From the NCBI RefSeq assembly GCF_001969385.1, contig NZ_CP014796.1, positions 1,629,501-1,693,500 of the forward strand: a stretch of 64,000 nucleotides of DNA, in the 5' to 3' direction. The first letter of the stretch is position 1. Each line of letters begins with the position of its first letter. The translations under genes and the position numbers were made by a program. A model generated the notes under the pieces. The model ran no database searches, was not told the origin of the DNA, and saw only the letters and a program-made list of their open reading frames with translations. The stretch comes from Salipiger profundus. Lineage in GTDB: Bacteria; Pseudomonadota; Alphaproteobacteria; Rhodobacterales; Rhodobacteraceae. This document shows positions 35,769 to 42,271 of the stretch, piece by piece.

Positions 35769-36832
35769 GCGACGCCCTGCGCCACAAGGGCGCTCGCGAC
35801 ATCGTGGAAGGCCTTTGCCCGCGTGCCGTCGGGCTCGCTTACCACGATGGGCGCACCGCCGTCGCCGCCCAGACGGATCTGCAGGTCAAGCGGAACCTCG
35901 GCCAGCAGCGGCACGCCGAGCTTCGCGGCCTCGGCGGCGACGCCGCCATGCCCGAAGACATGTTCCTCGTGGCCGCAGCTCGAGCAGATGTGGGTCGACA
36001 TGTTCTCGATCATGCCGAGCAGCGGCACGTTCATCTGGCGGAACATGTCGATGCCCTTGCGCGCATCCAGAAGCGCCACGTCCTGCGGCGTGCTGACGAC
36101 GATGGCGCCATCGACCTGCGCCTTCTGGCTCAGTGTCATCTGCACGTCACCGGTGCCCGGCGGCAGGTCGACGAGCAGCACGTCGAGCGCGCCCCATTGC
36201 ACTTGAGTCAGCATCTGCTGCAGTGCCCCCATGAGCATCGGGCCACGCCAGACCACCGCCTGGTCCTCGTTGGTCATCAGCCCGATCGACATCATCGTGA
36301 CGCCGTGGTTGCGCAGCGGCAGGATGGTCTTGCCGTCGGGGCTGGCCGGACGGCCCGACACCCCGAGCATGCGCGGCTGCGACGGCCCGTAGACGTCGGC
36401 GTCGAGCAGCCCGACGCGGCGCCCCTGCTGCGCCAGCGCGCAGGCGAGGTTCGCCGCAACGGTCGACTTGCCGACGCCGCCCTTGCCGCTGGCGATGGCG
36501 ACGATATGCGCCACGCCGGGGACCTTCTCCGGCCCCTGCGGTTTCGGCTTCGCGCCCCCGAGATCCGGCGGCGCCTTCTCGGTGTGGCCGGTCATCACGA
36601 TCGAGACCGCGCCGACCCCGTCGATCGCCTTGAGCGCTGCCTCGGCCTTGTCCTTGACGACGGTGTAGGCGTCGGCGGCCTTGGGCGGGATTTCCAGCAC
36701 GAAGCGCACCGCGCCGGTGGTTTCGTCGACGTTGAGGGCGCGCACCACGCCGCTTTCCATGATGTCGTTCCCCGAGGCCGGGTCGGCCACGGTCTTCAGC
36801 GCGGCGATGACCGCGTCGCGGCTCGCGGCCAT
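35765..36832 (-). CDS. mrp: Mrp/ApbC/NBP35-type iron-sulfur cluster carrier ATPase
   Basis: 355-residue cytosolic P-loop protein that binds and transfers [4Fe-4S] clusters. An N-terminal MIP18/DUF59-like domain (1-85) is followed by the deviant Walker A SGKGGVGKST (115-124), LLDADVYGPSQP, VDLPPGTGDVQM and the C-terminal ENMSTHICSSCG motif whose CxxC bridges the cluster at the dimer interface. The start at 36832 is chosen from the family N-terminus. Four bases separate it from the DUF6494 gene, which probably starts the operon. Confidence 0.95.
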   Translation of the reverse strand: MAASRDAVIAALKTVADPASGNDIMESGVVRALNVDETTGAVRFVLEIPPKAADAYTVVKDKAEAALKAIDGVGAVSIVMTGHTEKAPPDLGGAKPKPQGPEKVPGVAHIVAIASGKGGVGKSTVAANLACALAQQGRRVGLLDADVYGPSQPRMLGVSGRPASPDGKTILPLRNHGVTMMSIGLMTNEDQAVVWRGPMLMGALQQMLTQVQWGALDVLLVDLPPGTGDVQMTLSQKAQVDGAIVVSTPQDVALLDARKGIDMFRQMNVPLLGMIENMSTHICSSCGHEEHVFGHGGVAAEAAKLGVPLLAEVPLDLQIRLGGDGGAPIVVSEPDGTRAKAFHDVASALVAQGVA

Positions 36833-36836
36833 GCGG

Positions 36837-37028
36837 TTACTCCTGCCCCTTGATCTCGCCCGTGACCTCGTGGCTGAGGTCGAGCTCCTCGATGGTGACC
36901 ACGGCCTTGACGGCATAGGTCTTGCCGGCGGTGTCATGCTCGCGCATGGCTTCCTCGATGGCCTGCTGCGAGGTCACGCCGACCTGCTTCAGGAACTTGC
37001 GCATCGACATGTTGAAATCGTCGCTCAT
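36837..37028 (-). CDS. DUF6494 family small protein
   Basis: 63-residue protein beginning MSDDFNMSMRKFLKQVGVTS and ending with a beta-rich VKAVVTIEELDLSHEVTGEI segment, matching the DUF6494 pattern. Function unknown. It lies immediately upstream of mrp with a four-base gap, and the same pairing suggests a link to iron-sulfur or cofactor metabolism. Good GGAAGGA upstream. Confidence 0.82.
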   Translation of the reverse strand: MSDDFNMSMRKFLKQVGVTSQQAIEEAMREHDTAGKTYAVKAVVTIEELDLSHEVTGEIKGQE

Positions 37029-37083
37029 GGTCTTTCCTTCCTCGAGATTGACGGGCCGCGCCCCCGAAGCCTACTGTCGGGGC

Positions 37084-37831
37084 ATGGGAGGACGCGGGTT
37101 TCTAATTCTTCTGTGGGCCGCTCTGCTGCCCGTCGCCGCTCTGGCGCAGGACGCCCCGGTGCGGCTGCATGCCCCCCGACGCGCTGCGCGAGACGGGGCT
37201 CATCGACCACATCCTGCCGCGGTTTTCGCTGAAAACGCAGGTCCGGGTCAAACCCTCTGCCGAGGGCGAGGCCGACATCGCGCTTGGCGACACCGGGCCG
37301 GCGGTCTTCAGCGGCCCCGGCGAGCGCGTCTGGCAGATGGACCTGCGCCACCCCGACAACGCCGACGCGAAACGCCTTGCCGACTGGCTGATGTCCGAGG
37401 TCGGGCGCAACACGGTGCAGAGCTACGCGCCCGAGGGCACGCCGCTCTTCGGTCCGCCGCCGGCCCGCGAAACCGCTGCCGCCAAGGTCAGCATCGATGG
37501 CGATGCCGTGCTCGGGCTCGAGGTATCGCGGACGAAGTGCACGCGGTGTCACTCGGTCGAGGCGGGCACCGGGTTCGCTGGCATCTCCTCGACGCCGAGC
37601 TTTGCCGTGCTGCGCAGCCTGCCCGACTGGGCCGACCGCTTCGATGCCTTCTACGCGCTGAACCCGCACCCGGCGTTCACCCAGGTCGAAGGCGTGTCCG
37701 AGCCCTTTCCCGAGAACCGCCCGTCGCCCATCGTGCCCATCGAGATGACCCTCGACGAGGTCGAGGCGGTGCGGGCCTATGTCGCGACGATGAAGGCCGC
37801 CGACCTGGGCGCGCCGCTCCAGCATCAGTGA
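37084..37831 (+). CDS. TupA-like lobe fused to cytochrome c, split by a frameshift
   Basis: The first frame (from ATG 37084) encodes a clear signal peptide (GRGFLILLWAALLPVAALAQ); the second frame, open from ATG 37169 to the stop, encodes the rest. They meet at a run of six C (37172-37177): removing one C gives a continuous 248-residue protein. Residues 32-55 (ETGLIDHILPRF...) and 95-123 (AKRLADWLMSEVGRNT...) match the first and last segments of the tungstate binder TupA encoded at 49646, while its middle is missing. A cytochrome c domain follows with C152-x2-C155-H156 (CTRCHS). Either a sequencing error, a real mutation or slippage. Located beside formate dehydrogenase genes. Confidence 0.7.
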
Positions 37832-39777
37832 TCGCGCCGCTTGCTGAGATAGTCGTCGGTGGTGCGCACGCGCGGCCGCTCGCCGGCCTCGAAGGGGTTG
37901 TTCTGCGAATGATACTGCGCGTTGACGCGGCAGTCGTCGCACATCTGGATCATCCGCAGCTTGTCGCCGCCCGCGAACATCGAATGCCCTTCGAGCTTCT
38001 CGGTGATCCGCTCGATGGTCGACTTCACGCCGAAGAGCGCGCCGCATTCGATGCAGGCAAAGGGCTCTTCCTCGTTCAGCACCTGCTGTGACAGCGCCGC
38101 GTCGCTGAGGTCGAGCCGGGGCTCGTAGGCGATGGCGTCCTCGGGGCAGACATTCGCGCAGAGCCCGCACTGCAGGCAGGCGTCCTCCTGGAAGCGCAGC
38201 TGCGGCAGGTCGGGGTTGTCGCCGAGCGCCCCGGACGGGCAGAGCGACACGCAGGCCAGGCAGAGCGTGCAGGCGTCGGTATCGACCAGAACGGCGCCGT
38301 AGGGCGCACCCTCGGGCAGCGGCAGCGTCTCGGCATCGGGATGCAGCGCGCGGGCGGCCTGCCGGGTGATCTGGCGACGGGTGCCCATCGGGCGGACCGG
38401 CGCCGCGACCGGGGCGGGCGCGGTTTCGTCGTAGAGCGCATCCGACACCGCGTCGGGGTCGGGCGTGTCGAGCAGGGCGAGCTTGTCCTCACCGCCGATG
38501 GCGCGGGCCAGCGTGAGCTGTGCGACCAGCGCCTCGCGGTCGGCCCCGGGCCCCGGCAGCAGCGTGACCGAGGCGAAGCCCGCGCCAAGGGCGGCCACCA
38601 TCTCGGCATGGCCGAAGGCCCCGATCGCCGGAAGTTCCATCGGGATCACGTCGGCGGGCAGGCCGCGCCCGTGGCGGGCCGACAGCCGGATCATCTCGGC
38701 GCCATGCGCATCATGTACCAGCAGGCGCGGCGCGCGGCCGCCGGCATCGAGGAAGCTGCGCGCCAGCGTCTGCACGCGGTGGAACACAAGGTCGACCGGC
38801 GGCGCGTCGTAGGAGATCGCGCCGGACGGGCAGGCCGCCGAGCAGGCACCGCAGCCGGCGCAGACCATCGGGTCGACGGTAACGTGGTCGCCATCGGGCA
38901 AGATGGCCCCGGTAGGGCAGAGGTCGAGGCAGCGGGTGCAGCCGGTCTGCCCGGCCCGCGAATGGGCGCAGAGCAGCGGCTCGGTGCGTACGTGCAGCGG
39001 CTTCTCGAAGGTGCCGACGAGATGCGAGGCGGCAAGGATCGCGGCGGCCACCGCCGGTTGGCTGCCGGGATCGGCCCGCAGGTAGCCCTCGCGCTTCTCG
39101 TGTGCGGGGAACAGCGGCCGCGCGCCCCGGCGCAGGTCTAGGATCACGTCGCAGGCCGAGAACGCGCCGTCGCGCGGCTCGGTCAGGGTGAAGTCGCCGC
39201 GCCCGCCAGGTTCGACCTGGCGCAGCGCGTCGATGGTCACCTCGAACTGGCCAAGCGCACCGGCGGCGCGGCGCAGCCGGCCGGTGATGATGTCGAAGGC
39301 GCGGGTGTCGGGCAGCTCGGTGCCCTCGTCGAGCAGCACCGTCACGCCGAGATGCGGGGCGAGCTGCTCGGCGGCGGCAAGTGCGCTCTCGCCTTCGCCG
39401 AGGATCAGGCAGAGCCCTTCCGACACGACGTCCATCGCCTTTTCCGGCGCGGCGGGCAGCAGCGCCTCGGCCACCAGCGCGGCCATCTTCGGCGACTTCG
39501 GCGCGGGATCGTCGCTCCAGCCGGCCCGGTCGCGGATGTCGAGCAGCGCCGGCGCAGGCAGGTCCAGTTCCTCGGCCAGCGCCTCGAAGGTGCGGGATTC
39601 CTGCGTGCAGCAGAGAATGGCGTCTTCCGTCGCGATGGCCTTTGCGGCGGTTTCCACCTGCCGCGTGCAGAGCGCCGTGCAGGGCTTCGGCACCTCGAGC
39701 CCGGTGGCGTTTGCGAGCGCCTCGGCGTCGATGGTCTGCGAGCCCATGCAGTCGCATGTTACGAGTGTCTTGACCAA
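37825..39777 (-). CDS. Polyferredoxin-like 4Fe-4S protein of the formate dehydrogenase region
   Basis: 650-residue cytoplasmic iron-sulfur protein. An N-terminal cysteine-rich part (CDCMGS, CTALCTRQ, CCTQES) is followed by CTRCLDLCPTGA and CAGCGACSAACPSGA (about 305-345), a middle domain, then CTLCLACVSLCPSGA and CLQCGLCANVCPED (about 530-580), and a C-terminal CIECG...CDDC zinc- or iron-like site. Probably an electron carrier or assembly factor for formate oxidation. I infer a TTG start at 39777 with GGAGG six bases upstream; the frame continues 29 codons upstream without a better start. The last seven bases overlap the convergent cytochrome gene. Confidence 0.85.
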   Translation of the reverse strand: MVKTLVTCDCMGSQTIDAEALANATGLEVPKPCTALCTRQVETAAKAIATEDAILCCTQESRTFEALAEELDLPAPALLDIRDRAGWSDDPAPKSPKMAALVAEALLPAAPEKAMDVVSEGLCLILGEGESALAAAEQLAPHLGVTVLLDEGTELPDTRAFDIITGRLRRAAGALGQFEVTIDALRQVEPGGRGDFTLTEPRDGAFSACDVILDLRRGARPLFPAHEKREGYLRADPGSQPAVAAAILAASHLVGTFEKPLHVRTEPLLCAHSRAGQTGCTRCLDLCPTGAILPDGDHVTVDPMVCAGCGACSAACPSGAISYDAPPVDLVFHRVQTLARSFLDAGGRAPRLLVHDAHGAEMIRLSARHGRGLPADVIPMELPAIGAFGHAEMVAALGAGFASVTLLPGPGADREALVAQLTLARAIGGEDKLALLDTPDPDAVSDALYDETAPAPVAAPVRPMGTRRQITRQAARALHPDAETLPLPEGAPYGAVLVDTDACTLCLACVSLCPSGALGDNPDLPQLRFQEDACLQCGLCANVCPEDAIAYEPRLDLSDAALSQQVLNEEEPFACIECGALFGVKSTIERITEKLEGHSMFAGGDKLRMIQMCDDCRVNAQYHSQNNPFEAGERPRVRTTDDYLSKRRDH

Positions 39778-40094
39778 ACGGTCCTCCCCTTCGCCGCCTG
39801 TCGGCGCCCTGTCCCGGGCCGTTGCGGTGGCAGGAAAGCTAGAGCCGAATCCGGCGCGCAACAACCGCTTTCCTGCCAGATGGCGGCGTCGGGACGAAAT
39901 TGTGATTCGCCTTTCGCACGAGACTCGGTGTTCACTCGGGTTGACAGGCTGGTGCGCCGCGCCAGCTCGGAATGGTGCGACAACCTGCGGGATGAGGTGC
40001 CGTATTTTTCCTAACGGAAATAAGAAGAAGCGCAGAATCCCCCTTCCCGCGGAGCCCGTCGTGGTTCAAAGTCGTCCGACAAGGGGAGGAGAAC
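39778..40094. promoter_or_regulatory. Divergent promoter region of the formate dehydrogenase cluster
   Basis: 317 bases between the polyferredoxin gene and the DUF3305-fdhABC operon. It contains TTGACA (39941-39946) directly followed by a palindromic GCTGG...CCAGC element (39948-39966), and an AT-richer segment near 40006-40030. No gene is seen. A regulator site overlapping the promoter is plausible. Confidence 0.45.
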
Positions 40095-40658
40095 GTGACG
40101 GCCAATCCCAGCAACGATCAGTACATGCCGGTGGGCGTCGTCTTGCGGCGCACGCCCGGTGCGACGCGCTGGGCGAAATGGGCGTGGCGTGCGGTCGCCG
40201 TGCTGCCCGGCGCGGGGCCTGCCGACTGGCGCGAGCTGCGCCGTGACGGTGACGCCGTGGAGTATCATGCAGGAACGCCGACGCTGGAGCTCTACCGCGC
40301 CGAGACCGAAGCTTACCTGCACGGCATCACCGCGCAGCAGCCCAGCGTCTGGGTCGTCATGCGCGAGGTTTCTGGCGAGCATCCCTTCGAGATCGTGACC
40401 ATCACCGCCTCGCCCTACGAGGCGCAGGACTACGGCGACAATGGCGAGGACATCGTCGAGAAGATCCCGATGCCGCCGGGTCTGCTGGCGTGGGTCGGGG
40501 ATTTCGTGGCGCGCCACCACGTCGAAGAGGAATTCGTCAAGCGTCGCCGCGACCGCGCCAAGACGGGCGGCGTGCAGGACGGCATCGGCGACCCGCGGAT
40601 CGAGACGGCCTCGGATGTCTACGCCTCGCCCGCGCTCAAGCGGAGGCGGCTGCAATGA
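40095..40658 (+). CDS. DUF3305 protein of the formate dehydrogenase operon
   Basis: 187-residue soluble protein of family DUF3305, typically encoded with DUF3306 and TorD-like genes ahead of a Tat-exported formate dehydrogenase. Segments such as MPVGVVLRRTPGATRWAKWAWRAV (start of the domain), VWVVMRE and the C-terminal FVKRRRDRAKTGG are visible. Function is unknown; an assembly role is inferred from context. GTG start with GGGGAGGA just upstream. It overlaps the DUF3306 gene by four bases. Confidence 0.86.
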   Translation: MTANPSNDQYMPVGVVLRRTPGATRWAKWAWRAVAVLPGAGPADWRELRRDGDAVEYHAGTPTLELYRAETEAYLHGITAQQPSVWVVMREVSGEHPFEIVTITASPYEAQDYGDNGEDIVEKIPMPPGLLAWVGDFVARHHVEEEFVKRRRDRAKTGGVQDGIGDPRIETASDVYASPALKRRRLQ

Positions 40659-41275
40659 GGGACTTCTGGTCACGCCGCAAGGCCGCCGTCGAGGCAGAGG
40701 CCCGCGCCGAGCAGCAGGCGACCGAGGCCGCGCTGCGCGCCGAGGAAGAAGCGAAGCTTGCCGAGCGGTCCGACGAGGATCTGCTCGCCGAGCTCGACCT
40801 GCCGCTGCCCGAAGAGATCACCAACGGCGAGATGGTCCAGCGCTACCTGAAGTCTGCGCTGCCGCAGCGGCTCAAGAACCGCGCTCTGCGCCAGCTGTGG
40901 AAGACCAATCCGGTGCTCGCCAATCTCGACGGGCTGGTCGATTACGACGACGATTTCACCGACGCGGCGACCTGCGTGCCGAACCTCCAGACCACCTACC
41001 AGGTGGGCAAGGGGCTGCTCGCGCATATCGAGCATATCGCCAAGACCACCACCGAGGCCGCGCCGGAGCCGACGCCCGTCGCGCTGGCCGACGACGATGC
41101 GCTGGCCGATGACGTACCCGCCGACCCCGAAGACACCCCCGACAATGCCGCCCCCGAAGCGCCGCGCGACATCGCGCTGGCCAATGGCTCAGAGCGCGCG
41201 TACGAGCCAGACGCCGAGCCGGCCGCGCGGCCCGCGTCGTCGCGCCGGATGCGCTTCCGCTTCGAGGCAAGCTGA
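40655..41275 (+). CDS. DUF3306 protein of the formate dehydrogenase operon
   Basis: 206-residue protein of family DUF3306. The N-terminus MRDFWSRRKAAV leads into a charged helix, then EITNGEMVQRYLKSALPQRLKNRALRQLWKTNP, which is the conserved core, and an acidic, Ala/Pro-rich tail ending in a basic RRMRFRFEAS. No enzyme motif is evident. The ATG at 40655 lies in the DUF3305 stop. Probably an assembly or maturation factor for the downstream enzyme. Confidence 0.86.
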   Translation: MRDFWSRRKAAVEAEARAEQQATEAALRAEEEAKLAERSDEDLLAELDLPLPEEITNGEMVQRYLKSALPQRLKNRALRQLWKTNPVLANLDGLVDYDDDFTDAATCVPNLQTTYQVGKGLLAHIEHIAKTTTEAAPEPTPVALADDDALADDVPADPEDTPDNAAPEAPRDIALANGSERAYEPDAEPAARPASSRRMRFRFEAS

Positions 41276-41278
41276 CCC

Positions 41279-41899
41279 ATGAACGAGAAGACCATGACCG
41301 CAGCCGCAGAGACCCGTATCCCCGAAGAAGACCGCCTTCGCGCGGACCTCTACAATTTCCTCGGCGTGCTGCTGGCCCGCCCGCCCGATCGCGGGCTGCT
41401 CGACCAGACGGCGGCGCTGACCGGCGACACGAGCGATGTCGGGCAGGCCGTCTCGACGCTGGCCCGGGTCGCGAAGCTGACCAAGCCCGCCACGGTCGAA
41501 AGCGAATACAACCGGCTCTTCATCGGGCTGGGGCGCGGCGAGCTGCTGCCCTACGCGAGCTACTACCTGACCGGCTTCCTCAACGAGAAGCCGCTGGCGC
41601 TTTTGCGGCAGGACATGACGGCGCGCGGGCTCGCCCGGGCCGACACCGTCTTCGAGCCAGAGGACAACATCGCCAGCCTCATGGAGATGATGGGCGCGAT
41701 GATCGTCGGCCGCTTCGGCGCGCCCGCGTCGCTGGGCCAGCAGAAGGATTTCTTCAACAGGCATATCGGCCCCTGGGCCGGGCATTTCTACACGGATCTG
41801 GAAGCCGCCAAGAACTCGGTCTTCTATGCACCCGTCGGCCGTCTCGGCCAGGTGTTCATGGAGATCGAGGCCGAGGCGTTCCGAATGAGCGCGGGCTAA
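41279..41899 (+). CDS. TorD/DmsD-family chaperone for formate dehydrogenase
   Basis: 206-residue all-helical redox-enzyme maturation protein. Typical elements are LRADLYNFLGVLLARPPD near the N-terminus, ESEYNRLFIGLGRGELLPYASYYLTGFL in the middle and the late FFNRHIGPWAGHFYTDLE. Such chaperones bind the Tat signal of the catalytic subunit and hold it for cofactor insertion. It sits three bases after the DUF3306 gene and just ahead of the Tat peptide and fdhA. Confidence 0.92.
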   Translation: MNEKTMTAAAETRIPEEDRLRADLYNFLGVLLARPPDRGLLDQTAALTGDTSDVGQAVSTLARVAKLTKPATVESEYNRLFIGLGRGELLPYASYYLTGFLNEKPLALLRQDMTARGLARADTVFEPEDNIASLMEMMGAMIVGRFGAPASLGQQKDFFNRHIGPWAGHFYTDLEAAKNSVFYAPVGRLGQVFMEIEAEAFRMSAG

Positions 41900-41951
41900 G
41901 CCGCGCCTGACCGGCGGGGGACCGCCAAGCAACTGGAAGGAGTACCAACGG

Positions 41952-42143
41952 ATGACAGAGAAAGCGGACAAGGCCTCGAGCCGCCGCGATTTCCTGAAGC
42001 TGGCGGGATCGGCCGCGCCGGCAGCGGCGGTGGCCGCGGCAACGGCCGGCACGGAGGCGGAAGCCGCCGAACCCGATCCCAGCTCGGATCGCATGCAGGA
42101 CACAGCGCACACGCGCGCCTACTACGCCGCCGCCCGGTTCTGA
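41952..42143 (+). CDS. Small twin-arginine protein of formate dehydrogenase regions
   Basis: 63-residue protein with a Tat motif (SSRRDFLKLAG) and an Ala-rich hydrophobic segment, followed by a short hydrophilic tail ending in AYYAAARF. It matches the pattern called formate dehydrogenase region TAT target. GGAAGGAG lies upstream. It may act in the export or membrane assembly of the enzyme; its precise function is not known. Confidence 0.83.
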   Translation: MTEKADKASSRRDFLKLAGSAAPAAAVAAATAGTEAEAAEPDPSSDRMQDTAHTRAYYAAARF

Positions 42144-42271
42144 ACCGGACGCAGCACCCGAACAGGCATGGGACGACTGGTTGCGTGACGCCCGACTGAC
42201 CCGAGCCATTATACGTTTACCAAGCGAGCGAGGCACCATTCGGGGGCCGAGCGAGCACGGGAGGTGGAAAC

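Noticed and set aside
37169..37831. Treating 37169-37831 as a complete cytoplasmic protein
   Set aside because: A haem c domain needs export, and an ideal signal peptide is encoded immediately upstream in the other frame, so the shorter gene model is unlikely to be the native one.
39941..39975. TTGACA as a sigma-70 promoter for the fdh operon
   Set aside because: No acceptable -10 box is found 16-18 bases downstream; the site may belong to an operator instead, so I did not call a promoter.
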